This document shows, one piece after another, positions 28,104 to 37,733 of a stretch of DNA of 64,000 bases; within the stretch, counting starts at the first letter, position 1; the number at the start of each line of letters is the position of its first letter. Below the pieces are notes generated by a model. The model ran no database searches and was not told the DNA's origin. It saw only the letters and a list, made by a program, of their open reading frames with translations. Source of the DNA: Bacteroides ilei (GTDB lineage: Bacteria > Bacteroidota > Bacteroidia > Bacteroidales > Bacteroidaceae). A program made the translations under genes and the position numbers. Where the stretch lies: NCBI RefSeq assembly GCF_900128495.1, contig NZ_LT635801.1, positions 2,597,083 through 2,661,082 of the forward strand, in the 5' to 3' direction.

Positions 28104-30007
28104 AGATTCAGCATGTGTTTTAAAGTGTTACATATATTGTCTTCTCCGAGTCCGCAGATTTCATACAGGTCTTTTACAGGACCATGCTGTATGAAGCGGT
28201 CGGGGATTCCCAAACGTCTGATTTCCGGGTAATAGCTGTTGTTCGACATGAATTCCAGAATGGCACTTCCCATGCCTCCCTTCAATACCCCGTCTTCGAT
28301 GGTCAGGATTTTCTTGAACTTCCTGCCGATGGAATGTAGCATTTCCTCATCCAGCGGTTTCAGGAAACGCAAGTCATAATGGGCGATGCTGCCTCCGGTT
28401 TCTGTCTCGGCTTTCTGTATGGCTTTTGCTGCTGTATTTCCTATAGGGCCTATGGTAATGACAGCCAGGTCTTCCCCTTCTTTCATGATGCGTCCTTTCC
28501 CTATTTCAACCGCTTCCAGTTTGCATTTCCAGTCGGTCAGTACACCTTTTCCTTTGGGATAGCGGATAACGAACGGTCCCTGGTCGGGCAGTTGGGCAGT
28601 ATACATCAGCTTCCGCAACTCGTGTTCATCGTAAGGCGAAGAAATGATCAGGTTCGGAATAGGGCGCAGGTAGGCCATATCGAATACTCCATGGTGGGTA
28701 GGTCCGTCTTCACCTACCAGTCCCGCACGGTCGAGGCATAATACTACGTTCAGTTTCTGTATGGCTACGTCGTGGATCACATTGTCATATGCCCGTTGCA
28801 TGAAGGAGGAATAGATGTTGCAGAATGGCAGCAGTCCTTCTTTTGCCATCCCTCCCGAAAAGGTAACGGCATGCCCTTCTGCAATTCCCACATCAAACGC
28901 ACGGTCGGGCATGGCTTTCATCAGTATGTTCATGGAGCACCCTGTCGGCATAGCCGGGGTGACACCGATAATCTTTTCGTTCTGCTGTGCCAGTTCCAGC
29001 AATGTATTTCCGAATACGTCCTGGAATAACGGAGGCATACCTGTAGTGTCGGCAACGATCCTTTTTCCGGTTTCCTTATCGAAAATGCCTGGAGCGTGCC
29101 ATACGGTGGCTTCTTCTTCGGCGGGTTTGAATCCTTTGCCTTTGACGGTGTGTACATGAAGGAGTTTGGGCCCCTTCATGTCTTTGATCTCTTTTAAGAC
29201 ACGTGTCAACGTCAGTACGTCGTGCCCGTCTACCGGGCCGAAGTAGCGGATGTTCATGCCTTCGAAGATATTCTGCTGCTGGGTAAGCATCGATTTCAGG
29301 CTGTTGTTGAACCGTATCAGGCTTTTCTTGCGCTCCTCGGTAAGTATCCCCCATTCATGGAATTTTTGTGAAAGCTTGTAGCGTAGCTTGTTATATCTTT
29401 CAGAGGTTTGGAGGTTCAGCAGATATTGTTTCATGCCACCCACGCTACGGTCGATGGCCATGTTGTTGTCATTCAGTATGATAAGCAGATTGTTCGGGGT
29501 GGATGATGCATTGTTCAGTCCTTCGAATGCAAGTCCGCCGCTCATGGAACCGTCGCCTATGACAGCCACCACATGGCGGTCGTCTTCTCCTTTTCTGGCA
29601 GCTGCTACAGCCATACCTAAGGCAGCCGATATGGAATTGGATGCGTGTCCGCACGTAAATGTGTCATATTCGCTTTCTGCCGGTGACGGGAAAGGGCACA
29701 GACCGTTCAGCTTCCGGTTTGTACAGAAGCGGTCTCGTCTGCCTGTCAGAATCTTGTGTCCATAAGCCTGATGGCCTACATCCCATACGATGCGGTCATA
29801 AGGCGTATTGAAGGTATAATGAAGTGCAACTGTCAGTTCAATGACCCCTAAGCTCGAGCCAAAATGTCCTGGGTTGCGTGACAGTTCATCAATGATCATC
29901 TGTCGGAGTTCATGGCAGATTTCCGGCAGTGATTCGGCGGGAAGATGGCGCAAATCCTTCGGGCTATTTATTCTATTCAACAATTCGTAAGAAGTGGGTT
30001 GTTCCAT
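28100..30007 (-). CDS. dxs: 1-deoxy-D-xylulose-5-phosphate synthase
   Basis: Thiamine-diphosphate enzyme that condenses pyruvate and glyceraldehyde 3-phosphate, the entry step of the MEP isoprenoid pathway, in the cytoplasm. The TPP motif [17 protein letters not shown], the [10 protein letters not shown] block and [11 protein letters not shown] are diagnostic. I place the start at ATG 30007 (635-636 residues); the open frame continues to a TTG at 30043, which lies in the promoter region. It overlaps trkA by four bases. Confidence 0.96.
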   Translation of the reverse strand: MEQPTSYELLNRINSPKDLRHLPAESLPEICHELRQMIIDELSRNPGHFGSSLGVIELTVALHYTFNTPYDRIVWDVGHQAYGHKILTGRRDRFCTNRKLNGLCPFPSPAESEYDTFTCGHASNSISAALGMAVAAARKGEDDRHVVAVIGDGSMSGGLAFEGLNNASSTPNNLLIILNDNNMAIDRSVGGMKQYLLNLQTSERYNKLRYKLSQKFHEWGILTEERKKSLIRFNNSLKSMLTQQQNIFEGMNIRYFGPVDGHDVLTLTRVLKEIKDMKGPKLLHVHTVKGKGFKPAEEEATVWHAPGIFDKETGKRIVADTTGMPPLFQDVFGNTLLELAQQNEKIIGVTPAMPTGCSMNILMKAMPDRAFDVGIAEGHAVTFSGGMAKEGLLPFCNIYSSFMQRAYDNVIHDVAIQKLNVVLCLDRAGLVGEDGPTHHGVFDMAYLRPIPNLIISSPYDEHELRKLMYTAQLPDQGPFVIRYPKGKGVLTDWKCKLEAVEIGKGRIMKEGEDLAVITIGPIGNTAAKAIQKAETETGGSIAHYDLRFLKPLDEEMLHSIGRKFKKILTIEDGVLKGGMGSAILEFMSNNSYYPEIRRLGIPDRFIQHGPVKDLYEICGLGEDNICNTLKHMLNL

Positions 30008-30029
30008 CCGTTTGTAAATATTAATAATA

Positions 30030-30037
30030 CAAAAGTA
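30030..30037 (-). promoter_or_regulatory. -7 box for dxs-trkA
   Basis: TACTTTTG on the minus strand matches TAnnTTTG, 22 bases before the dxs ATG. It lies in the 87-base gap between divergent dxs and the GSCFA gene. Confidence 0.4.
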
Positions 30038-30059
30038 CGACAAATACTTGTATTGTGCT

Positions 30060-30067
30060 TACATTTG
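30060..30067 (+). promoter_or_regulatory. -7 box for the GSCFA and murF-alr genes
   Basis: TACATTTG matches TAnnTTTG, 27 bases before ATG 30095. No clear -33 TTTG is seen at the usual distance. Confidence 0.4.
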
Positions 30068-30094
30068 CATCAAAAAATATAAGACCAGTTTAAT

Positions 30095-31081
30095 ATGGAG
30101 TTCCGGACTAAAGTAGAATTACCCGTCGGGAAATGGAATATCCGTCATTCCGACAAATTGATGTTGTGGGGGTCCTGTTTTGCCGAAAATGTCGGGAAAT
30201 TGTTGGTCGACAGCAAGTTCCCGTGTATGGTCAACCCTTATGGCATTTTGTATAATCCAATGTCGATATCCCGTGCGTTGAATGAGATACTGGACGGGAA
30301 AGTCTATACCTTGGCCGACTTGCGTTGTGACAGGGGACTATGGTACAGCCTGATGCATCATGGTTCTTTTTCTGATCCGGATGCTGAATCGTGTCTGCAA
30401 CGGATCAATCTCCGGATTGGTGAGGCATATAGTTCTCTGCCGGAAATCCGGTGGATGGTTTTCACTTTCGGAACGGCCCGGGTATACGAATGGAAAGAAA
30501 CGGGGGAGGTTGTGGGCAACTGCCATAAATTGCCCGAAAAATGTTTCGAGAGGCGCCTGCTGGATGTGGAGGAGATTGTGTCGGCATATACCCGGTTACT
30601 GGAAAAGCTGCATGAAATGAATCCGGAGTTGCAGATATTGTTTACGGTGAGTCCCATCCGCCATTCGAAAGACGGATTCCATGGTAATCAGCTGAACAAG
30701 GCTGTATTGCTGCTGGCTGTCGACAAGTTGTGCGGTCTGTTCGATTTCTGTCATTATTTTCCTGCTTATGAAATCATGATGGATGAACTGCGCGACTATC
30801 GTTTTTATGCCGACGACATGCTGCATCCCAATCCGGTTGCCGTTGCGTATATATGGGAGTGTTTTTGTTCGACATTTTTTGACCGTCGGACAATGGCCGT
30901 CATGAAAGAGTGGGATGATATCCGTAAGGGGCTTAATCATGTACCGTTTAATGCCGATTCGGAATCATACCGGAGTTTTTTAAGTCAAATTCTGTTAAAG
31001 ATAGAACGGTTAAAGGAAAATTTTCCGTACTTAGATGTGCAAAATGAAATTATATTATGTCAAGCTCGATTGAAGAAATAG
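30095..31081 (+). CDS. GSCFA domain protein
   Basis: A 328-residue cytoplasmic protein of the GSCFA family, named after the motif seen here as LWGSCFAENVG at about residues 25-35. The family is related to SGNH/GDSL hydrolases; conserved blocks such as NPYGILYNP, FTFGTARVY and TVSPIRH are present, and the last includes the usual HxxDD-like end (ADDMLHPN). Its substrate is not established. The gene overlaps murF-alr by 25 bases, so a role linked to the cell envelope is possible. Confidence 0.9.
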   Translation: MEFRTKVELPVGKWNIRHSDKLMLWGSCFAENVGKLLVDSKFPCMVNPYGILYNPMSISRALNEILDGKVYTLADLRCDRGLWYSLMHHGSFSDPDAESCLQRINLRIGEAYSSLPEIRWMVFTFGTARVYEWKETGEVVGNCHKLPEKCFERRLLDVEEIVSAYTRLLEKLHEMNPELQILFTVSPIRHSKDGFHGNQLNKAVLLLAVDKLCGLFDFCHYFPAYEIMMDELRDYRFYADDMLHPNPVAVAYIWECFCSTFFDRRTMAVMKEWDDIRKGLNHVPFNADSESYRSFLSQILLKIERLKENFPYLDVQNEIILCQARLKK

Positions 31082-33522
31082 CTTCTGTTTTGGGAGCCGA
31101 AAGATTTGGAAACAGTGAAGGGAGGATAGATTGGATTTTGACGGACAGCCGTTCGTTGTGTTTCCCTGAAGAGACTTTGTTTTTTGCTTTAAAGACTAAA
31201 CGTAACGATGGACATAAATATATCCGCGACCTATATAATAAAGGTGTGCGCAATTTCGTGGTAACCGATATACCTGAAGATCTGGCGCATTATCGTCATA
31301 CCAATTTCCTGAAAGTGGGGAATACCCTGAAGGCGCTTCAGAAACTGGCTGCCCGGCACAGGGAACAATTCCAGGTTCCCGTTATCGGTATTACCGGAAG
31401 TAACGGGAAGACGGTGGTCAAGGAGTGGCTTTATCAGTTGCTGAGTCCGGAAAAGGTCATTACCCGTTCTCCACGCAGTTATAATTCACAGATCGGTGTC
31501 CCGCTGTCGGTATGGCTGATGAACGAGCATACCGAATTGGGTATTTTTGAAGCCGGTATCTCGGAAATGGGTGAGATGGAGTCTTTACAGCATATCATCC
31601 AACCCACCATCGGTGTCATTACAAACATAGGAGGGGCCCATCAGGAAAACTTTCCATCGCTGCAGGATAAGTGTATGGAGAAGCTGCAGCTGTTCAAGGA
31701 TTGTGACGTGATTGTCTATAACGGAGATAATGAGCTGATAAGCAGTTGCGTTTCTAAATCTCTGTTTACCTCCCGTGAAATAGCGTGGTCCATGAAGGAC
31801 AATGAACGTCCGTTGTTCATCGAGCATATAGAGAAAGACGGAAGTGGTACTACCATCAAATACCGTTACCTGGGTTTCTTCAAGGAATACCGTATACCTT
31901 TCATTGATGATGCGTCTATCGAGAACTCCTTGAACTGCCTGGCGGTAGCCCTGTATCTGATGGTTTCTCCGGAGGATATTGCAGCGCGTATGGAGAAACT
32001 GGAACCTGTGGCCATGCGTCTGGAGGTGAAGGAAGGAAAGAACGGATGCGTGCTGATCAATGACAGTTATAATTCTGATTTCGCTTCGTTGGATATAGCA
32101 CTCGATTTCATGTCGCGACGTACGGAGGACAAGAAGCGTCATCGTACGCTGATTTTGTCGGATATTCTGGAAAGTGGCCAGCCGAACAAGCTGCTATACC
32201 GTCAGGTGGCCGATCTGGTGCACAGTCGGGGTGTCGATCGTATTATCGGTGTAGGTGAGGGGCTGATGGAAGCCGCTTCGCGTTTTGAAGTGGAGAAGAC
32301 CTTTTTCCGTACGACAGCCGAACTGATTGAATCGGGCGTCTTGTCGTCTTTGCGTAATGAGGTGGTTCTCATTAAGGGGGCACGTGCCTTCCATTTTGAT
32401 GAGATTACCGATCTGCTGGAACTGAAAGTACATGAAACGATTTTGGAAATCAATCTGAATGCGTTGGTAGATAACCTGAACTATTACCGTAACAAGCTGA
32501 AACCCGAGACGAAGATGGTCTGTATGGTCAAGGCTTCGGCTTATGGAGCCGGTTCGTTTGAGATAGCTAAGACACTGGAAGACCATCGGGTAGATTACCT
32601 GGCGGTTGCCGTTGCCGATGAAGGGGCCGATTTGCGTAAGGCTGGTATAGGCAGTTCTATCATTATCATGAATCCGGAGCTGACGGCCTTTAAAACCATG
32701 TTCGATTATAAGCTGGAGCCGGAAGTCTATAGTTTTCACCTGCTGGAAGAACTGATCAAGGCTGCCGAGCGTGAAGGTGTTTCCAATTTCCCTATTCATA
32801 TCAAGATTGATACGGGTATGCACCGTCTGGGATTTGCTCCCGATGAAATGCCCCGGTTGGTAGACCGTCTGCACCGCCAGTCGGCTGTCATCCCACGTTC
32901 CGTATTTTCTCACCTGGTAGGAAGTGACTCCGAACGGTTCGATTCATTTACCCGGCGGCAGATCGAAACCTTCGAAAAAGCTGCGGCTGCCCTTCAGTCC
33001 GGATTTTCGCATAAGATTTTACGTCATATCTGTAATACGGCCGGTATCGAGCGTTATCCGGGGGCACAGTTTGATATGGTCCGGCTGGGAATCGGGTTGT
33101 ATGGAATCGATCCGTTCACAAACCGCATCCTGCATAACATCAGTACATTGAAGACTACCATCCTGCAGATTCATGATGTGCCGGCCGATGAAACGGTGGG
33201 ATACAGCCGTAAAGGGGTGTTGGAACGTGATTCGCGTATCGCCGCTATTCCTATCGGTTATGCCGACGGTCTGAACCGTCATCTGGGGAATGGACACGGA
33301 TATTGCCTGGTGAACGGCAAGAAGGCTCCTTATGTAGGGAATATCTGTATGGATGTATGTATGATTGATGTGACCGACATCGACTGTAAGGAAGGCGATA
33401 AGGCTGTTATTTTCGGTGACGAACTGCCGGTTACCGTATTGTCGGATCTCCTGGATACGATTCCATATGAAATATTGACCAGTGTGTCGAACCGTGTGAA
33501 ACGTGTCTATTATCAGGATTGA
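31057..33522 (+). CDS. murF-alr: Fused UDP-MurNAc-tripeptide:D-Ala-D-Ala ligase and alanine racemase
   Basis: An 821-residue bifunctional cytoplasmic enzyme of peptidoglycan synthesis. Residues about 1-450 are MurF (ATP-binding GITGSNGKTVVKEWL, then NDSYNSDF), which adds D-Ala-D-Ala to the UDP-muramyl tripeptide. Residues about 455-821 are alanine racemase, with PLP lysine Lys492 in MVKASAYGAG and the VGYSRKG and GNICMDVCM blocks. The fusion ties D-Ala supply to its use and is known in Bacteroidetes. The ATG at 31057 lies inside the end of the GSCFA gene. Confidence 0.96.
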   Translation: MSSSIEEIASVLGAERFGNSEGRIDWILTDSRSLCFPEETLFFALKTKRNDGHKYIRDLYNKGVRNFVVTDIPEDLAHYRHTNFLKVGNTLKALQKLAARHREQFQVPVIGITGSNGKTVVKEWLYQLLSPEKVITRSPRSYNSQIGVPLSVWLMNEHTELGIFEAGISEMGEMESLQHIIQPTIGVITNIGGAHQENFPSLQDKCMEKLQLFKDCDVIVYNGDNELISSCVSKSLFTSREIAWSMKDNERPLFIEHIEKDGSGTTIKYRYLGFFKEYRIPFIDDASIENSLNCLAVALYLMVSPEDIAARMEKLEPVAMRLEVKEGKNGCVLINDSYNSDFASLDIALDFMSRRTEDKKRHRTLILSDILESGQPNKLLYRQVADLVHSRGVDRIIGVGEGLMEAASRFEVEKTFFRTTAELIESGVLSSLRNEVVLIKGARAFHFDEITDLLELKVHETILEINLNALVDNLNYYRNKLKPETKMVCMVKASAYGAGSFEIAKTLEDHRVDYLAVAVADEGADLRKAGIGSSIIIMNPELTAFKTMFDYKLEPEVYSFHLLEELIKAAEREGVSNFPIHIKIDTGMHRLGFAPDEMPRLVDRLHRQSAVIPRSVFSHLVGSDSERFDSFTRRQIETFEKAAAALQSGFSHKILRHICNTAGIERYPGAQFDMVRLGIGLYGIDPFTNRILHNISTLKTTILQIHDVPADETVGYSRKGVLERDSRIAAIPIGYADGLNRHLGNGHGYCLVNGKKAPYVGNICMDVCMIDVTDIDCKEGDKAVIFGDELPVTVLSDLLDTIPYEILTSVSNRVKRVYYQD

Positions 33523-33566
33523 TTGAAGGCGGATGCTGTACCGGATCTGCTGTTAGATAGAGAGGT

Positions 33567-33599
33567 AGAGGGTATTTTTCGAAGGGAAAAATACCCTCT
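33567..33599 (+). terminator. Hairpin after murF-alr
   Basis: AGAGGGTATTTTT (33567-33579) pairs perfectly with AAAAATACCCTCT (33587-33599) around a 7-base loop. The following sequence (GTCTTTATGTCTTT) is moderately T-rich. It lies 45 bases past the stop codon. Confidence 0.6.
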
Positions 33600-33630
33600 G
33601 TCTTTATGTCTTTCCGGAGGGACTTGGAAA

Positions 33631-33761
33631 GATGAAGTTCTTTGTTACAGGATACGCAGTCGTTTCAATCGGAAGATAAAGTTGTCTGTGTCCGAAGATG
33701 AAGTTGTTTTAATCGGAAGATGAAGGTCTTTCGTGAAAAGATGAAGTTCTTTTTCTCAGGT
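33631..33761. repeat. Degenerate tandem array, 22-bp period
   Basis: The core GATGAAGTTCTTT recurs at 33631, 33675 (GATAAAGTTG), 33697, 33719 and 33740, with a decayed copy near 33651. Spacings are 44, 22, 22 and 21 bases, so the period is 22. The 309-base gap between murF-alr and the esterase gene holds only the hairpin, this array and a -7 box. A 66-codon frame crosses it but has no coding character. Confidence 0.65.
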
Positions 33762-33779
33762 CGTTTTTCTCTTTTTTGT

Positions 33780-33787
33780 TACATTTG
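33780..33787 (+). promoter_or_regulatory. -7 box for the esterase gene
   Basis: TACATTTG fits TAnnTTTG and lies inside the palindrome GTTACATTTGTAAC (33778-33791), 45 bases before ATG 33832. The palindrome could be an operator. Confidence 0.4.
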
Positions 33788-33831
33788 TAACTAATGGTAT
33801 CTAAATAGTTAAATCCTTAATCTGTATTATC

Positions 33832-35145
33832 ATGAAATTGAAAAAGAAATTGAAAGTGCTGACTTTATTGGTCGCTATTATTATGTTTGGGCATATCTCT
33901 GTATCTGCCGAGAATTACCCTTATCGGAGTGATGTGTTATGGGTAACGGTTCCCGATCATGCCGACTGGCTTTATAAGACCGGTGAGAAAGCGGAAGTGG
34001 AGGTTCAGTTTTACCGCTATGGTATTCCTCAGGACGGGTTGAAAGTAAATTACGAGATAGCCCCCGACATGATGTCCGACGGGAAGACCGGTGAAGTGAC
34101 TCTCAAGAATGGCCGGGCCGTCATTGATATGGGGACAATGAAACAGCCCGGTTTTCTGGATTGCCGTCTGACGGCTTCTATAGGTGACAAGAAATACAGT
34201 CATCATGTAAAGGTCGGTTTTTCTCCGGAAAAGCTTCAGCCTTATACGAAATTGCCGGCCGATTTCACTCAGTTCTGGGAAAAGAATATGGCTGAGGCAG
34301 CCAAATGTCCGATGAAATATACGCAGAAATATGTGCCGGAATATTCGACGGAAAAGGCCGATTGTTATTTGGTCAAGCTACAGTGTTTCCGTCCGGGGAA
34401 TTACGTCTATGCCTATCTTACCCGTCCGAAAGCAGAAGGGAAATACCCGGTCGTGCTCTGTCCTCCGGGAGCGGGGGTGAAAACGATCAAGGAGCCTAAG
34501 CGTCATATCTATTATGCCGAAGAAGGTTGTATCCGGCTTGAAATGGAAATCCATGGTTTGAATCCGGAACTTCCCGAGCAGGATTTTAAGGATATTTCGG
34601 CTGCTTTTGGCAATTACCTGGTCAATGGAATAGACAACCGTGACAACTATTACATGAAGAAAGTATATATGGCCTGTGTGAGATGCATTGATTTCCTTAC
34701 CTCTCTGCCCGATTGGGACGGTAAAAATGTAATTGTACAGGGAGGAAGCCAGGGAGGAGCGTTGGCTCTTATTACAGCAGGATTGGACAAGCGTGTGACA
34801 GCCTGTGTGGCCAATCACCCGGCATTGAGTGACATGGCCGGCTATAAGGCGGGCAGAGCCGGAGGCTATCCCCATCTTTTCAAGAATTATAAGGGTATGG
34901 ACAAAACTGACATCCTGAATACGCTGGAATATTATGATGTAGTTAATTTTGCACGTCAGATCAAGGTGCCGGTGTATATGACGTGGGGATATAACGATAA
35001 TACCTGTCCGCCTACAACCAGTTACATTGTCTATAATATTCTGGATTGCCCGAAAGAGGCGCTTATTACCCCTATCAATGAACATTGGACTTCGGAAGCT
35101 ACGGAATACGGGCATTTGAAATGGATTCAGAAGCATTTGAAATGA
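33832..35145 (+). CDS. Secreted acetyl esterase, CE7/AXE1-like
   Basis: A 437-residue secreted alpha/beta hydrolase (signal peptide about residues 1-26, ending VSAEN). After an N-terminal beta-sandwich (about 30-135), residues 150-437 match the acetyl xylan esterase (AXE1/CE7) type: the nucleophile Ser306 in GGSQGG, an acid in WGYNDNTCPP, and a histidine near the end in TEYGH. In this setting it likely removes acetyl groups from pectin or side chains, although xylan is the substrate of the named family. It is the first gene of the pectin locus on the plus strand and converges on the MFS gene. Confidence 0.85.
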   Translation: MKLKKKLKVLTLLVAIIMFGHISVSAENYPYRSDVLWVTVPDHADWLYKTGEKAEVEVQFYRYGIPQDGLKVNYEIAPDMMSDGKTGEVTLKNGRAVIDMGTMKQPGFLDCRLTASIGDKKYSHHVKVGFSPEKLQPYTKLPADFTQFWEKNMAEAAKCPMKYTQKYVPEYSTEKADCYLVKLQCFRPGNYVYAYLTRPKAEGKYPVVLCPPGAGVKTIKEPKRHIYYAEEGCIRLEMEIHGLNPELPEQDFKDISAAFGNYLVNGIDNRDNYYMKKVYMACVRCIDFLTSLPDWDGKNVIVQGGSQGGALALITAGLDKRVTACVANHPALSDMAGYKAGRAGGYPHLFKNYKGMDKTDILNTLEYYDVVNFARQIKVPVYMTWGYNDNTCPPTTSYIVYNILDCPKEALITPINEHWTSEATEYGHLKWIQKHLK

Positions 35146-35161
35146 ATGCTTCCGGAGAGTG

Positions 35162-35206
35162 AAAAAGAAATCCGGTCTGGCTTGTGGCCGGACCGGATTT
35201 CTTTTT
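35162..35206. terminator. Bidirectional terminator between convergent genes
   Basis: A perfect 16-bp inverted repeat (35162-35177 and 35191-35206) with a 13-base loop has a run of A on the left and T on the right, so it can end transcripts from the esterase (plus) and the MFS operon (minus). Confidence 0.85.
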
Positions 35207-35257
35207 GGCTTTCAGATCTTATATCTTGGAATCAAGATTCTACAGTTTCCGGATATT

Positions 35258-36727
35258 TTATACTTCAACCAGTTTATATTTAGGAACCATAATCTTCATC
35301 ATGATCCAGCTGAACATATAGGCCAGAGAAGCTACGATAAATACAATCATATAACCGGCGTCAATGCCTTCAAATCCCAGGAATGACATGTTGGTTTCCT
35401 TTGAATAGGTAAAGAGCAGACCGGAGCATTGGTTGAACAGCAGACAACCTACACCACCGGCCATACCGCCGATACCGGTTACGGTTGCTACTGCCGATTT
35501 CGGGAACATATCACTTACTACTGAGTATACGTTTGCACTCCAGCTCTGGTGTGCAGCACCGATAATACCGATAATGATGATAGGATACCAGCATGAAACG
35601 CTTCCTGCCGACTGAGCGAACAGACCGATCAGCGGGAAGAAAGCGAAGATCAGCATCGCTTTCATACGACCTTTGTACGGGTCCATCTTTTTCTTCTCGA
35701 TAAACATGGTTGGAAGGTAGCTACCGTACAGTGAAAGCATTGAAATCAGGTACAAGGTAAAGATCAGCATCTTACCCATAGTTGAATCAGAAGTATATCC
35801 GTACACGTCGCGGATATAGGCCGGAGCCCAAAACAGGAAGAACCACCATACACCGTCAGGTAGGAAACGTCCGAAAATGACAGCCCAAGTCTGGCGGAAT
35901 GTGAATGCTTTCCAAAGGCCGATTTTAGGTCCGTCATCTGTAGTTGCTGTTTTTTGTGTGTTTTCTGTAACGGTATCCTGTTCAATATATGCCAGTTCTT
36001 CGGCATTGACATGTTTGCTTTTCTGCGGTTTGTCGTATACCTTGTAGAACAGAATCATCCATACCAGACCGCATCCACTCATTACGATAAACGCCATTTC
36101 CCATCCGAAACTGCTGGCTACAACCGGAATAATGAACGGTGCTACCAATGCACCTATCTGTGCACCGGCATTGAACAGACCTGTTGCAAAACCACGGTCT
36201 TTCTTCGGGAAGTATTCGGCTGTAATCTTGATAGCTGAAGGGAAGTTACCCGATTCACCCATGGCAACGATACAGCGCATGAAGATGAATAGCCATACAC
36301 TGACGGTTGATATGGCAAGAGCGGTATTTCCGACGGTTTTCAGCATAGCCAGGTTTTCACGGGCTGCACCGAATGTGAGCATCCATTCACCACCGACGAT
36401 TCCGTTAGTCAGGATACTGCAAATGGAATGTAGGGCAGCGCCCACAACCCATGTGCCGAAGCATATCAGATAACCTTTTTTAGTCCCTACCTTATCGATG
36501 AATTTACCGACAAACAACATGCTGATGGCATATACGATAGAGAAGACACCTGTAATTGTACCGTAGTTGGCATCGGTCCAGTTTAATTCGGGGGCGATGA
36601 AGTCCTTCCATGTCAGTGAAAGGACCTGACGGTCCATATAGGTGGCGGCGGTTGCCAGGAACAGCATCGTACAGATTACCCAGCGGTAGTTGGTCATTTT
36701 TCCGCCGGTTTCTTTAACATTACTCAT
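35258..36727 (-). CDS. MFS transporter, hexuronate (ExuT-like) type
   Basis: Inner-membrane carrier of the major facilitator superfamily with 12 predicted spans in 489 residues. The start RWVICTMLFLATAATYMDRQVLS places it in the anion:cation symporter family, whose members (ExuT, GarP) import hexuronates. It lies 52 bases after kduI on the minus strand, with the PTS IIC gene before it. The likely cargo is galacturonate or the unsaturated or isomerised product of pectin degradation. A long loop insert (residues about 215-245) separates the two halves. Confidence 0.9.
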   Translation of the reverse strand: MSNVKETGGKMTNYRWVICTMLFLATAATYMDRQVLSLTWKDFIAPELNWTDANYGTITGVFSIVYAISMLFVGKFIDKVGTKKGYLICFGTWVVGAALHSICSILTNGIVGGEWMLTFGAARENLAMLKTVGNTALAISTVSVWLFIFMRCIVAMGESGNFPSAIKITAEYFPKKDRGFATGLFNAGAQIGALVAPFIIPVVASSFGWEMAFIVMSGCGLVWMILFYKVYDKPQKSKHVNAEELAYIEQDTVTENTQKTATTDDGPKIGLWKAFTFRQTWAVIFGRFLPDGVWWFFLFWAPAYIRDVYGYTSDSTMGKMLIFTLYLISMLSLYGSYLPTMFIEKKKMDPYKGRMKAMLIFAFFPLIGLFAQSAGSVSCWYPIIIIGIIGAAHQSWSANVYSVVSDMFPKSAVATVTGIGGMAGGVGCLLFNQCSGLLFTYSKETNMSFLGFEGIDAGYMIVFIVASLAYMFSWIMMKIMVPKYKLVEV

Positions 36728-36779
36728 TGTATAGAATTAGTTTTTTAGGTAAAAGTTTATAAATTAGATTTTTAGGGTT

Positions 36780-37703
36780 TTATCTCATTTCTGTGTATTC
36801 AATCTTGTCCATATCGCCATAATCCAGGTTTTCACCGGCCATACCCCATATAAACATGTAGTTGCTGGTTCCGGCTGCTGCATGGATTGACCATTCGGGT
36901 GACATGATGGCCTGTTCGTTTGCCAACCATACCAGGCGTTCTTGTTGAGGTTCACCCATCAGGTGGCAGATCATGTTACCCGGAGTAAGGTTAAAATAGA
37001 AATAGGCTTCGATACGACGGCTGTGTACGTGTGCCGGCATTGTATTCCATACACTACCCGGTTTAAGTTCGGTCAGTCCCATCTGCAACTGGCACGGGCC
37101 TTCTTCCAGTACATTGTTTACAATCAATTGGTTGATGACACGGTCGTTGCTGTCTTCCATCTTTCCGGCAGCGAATGAATTGGCTTTCAATGAGCCTTTA
37201 CGTCCGTCTAGAGTAATCCATTGGGTCTTGTAAGCCTTATGTGCTGTAGCCGAGTTCAGATAAAATTTGGCAGGTTTGCTGGCATCTTTACTCTTGAAGG
37301 TAACTTTCTGGTTGCCTCTGCCGATATAGAGGGCTTCCTTGAAGTTCAGGTTATATTCCTTTCCGTCGACTGTTACAATACCTTCACCACCTATGTTGAT
37401 GACACCTAATTCACGGTTGAACAGGAAATACGGGGCTTTCAAAGGATCGATGGTATCCAAGGTGAGTTCTTTATTCACCGGCATTGCACCACCAAAGATA
37501 AAGCGGTCATACATGGAATAGGTGAGGTTGATTTCATCTGGAGCCATAACCTTGTCCATCATGAAACTGCTGCGCAATCTTTCTGTATCGTAGGTTTTTA
37601 CATCCTGCGGATTGCATGCTGTCTGGATTTTGTAACTGGTAATCTGGGCATTTCCTGATAAAGCGGTGATACCCAACATCATTGCGATTGCTAATTTTTT
37701 CAT
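36780..37703 (-). CDS. kduI: 5-keto-4-deoxyuronate isomerase with a signal peptide
   Basis: Zinc isomerase that converts 4-deoxy-L-threo-5-hexosulose uronate, the product of pectate lyases and GH105, to 3-deoxy-D-glycero-2,5-hexodiulosonate. Zinc ligands are His225, His227, Glu232 (in HVHSRRIE) and His274, with the same spacing as His196, His198, Glu203 and His245 of E. coli KduI. The protein is 307 residues, 29 longer than E. coli's, and the ligands are shifted by exactly 29. The extra N-terminus ([19 protein letters not shown]) is a signal peptide. The enzyme should therefore act in the periplasm. It lies between the PTS IIC and MFS genes. Confidence 0.93.
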   Translation of the reverse strand: MKKLAIAMMLGITALSGNAQITSYKIQTACNPQDVKTYDTERLRSSFMMDKVMAPDEINLTYSMYDRFIFGGAMPVNKELTLDTIDPLKAPYFLFNRELGVINIGGEGIVTVDGKEYNLNFKEALYIGRGNQKVTFKSKDASKPAKFYLNSATAHKAYKTQWITLDGRKGSLKANSFAAGKMEDSNDRVINQLIVNNVLEEGPCQLQMGLTELKPGSVWNTMPAHVHSRRIEAYFYFNLTPGNMICHLMGEPQQERLVWLANEQAIMSPEWSIHAAAGTSNYMFIWGMAGENLDYGDMDKIEYTEMR

Positions 37704-37733
37704 GTCTTTATGTTTTTATATTGTTTATTTATA

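Noticed and set aside
33523..33723. A 66-codon plus-strand frame after murF-alr
   Set aside because: It consists of a terminator stem and part of the 22-bp repeat array.
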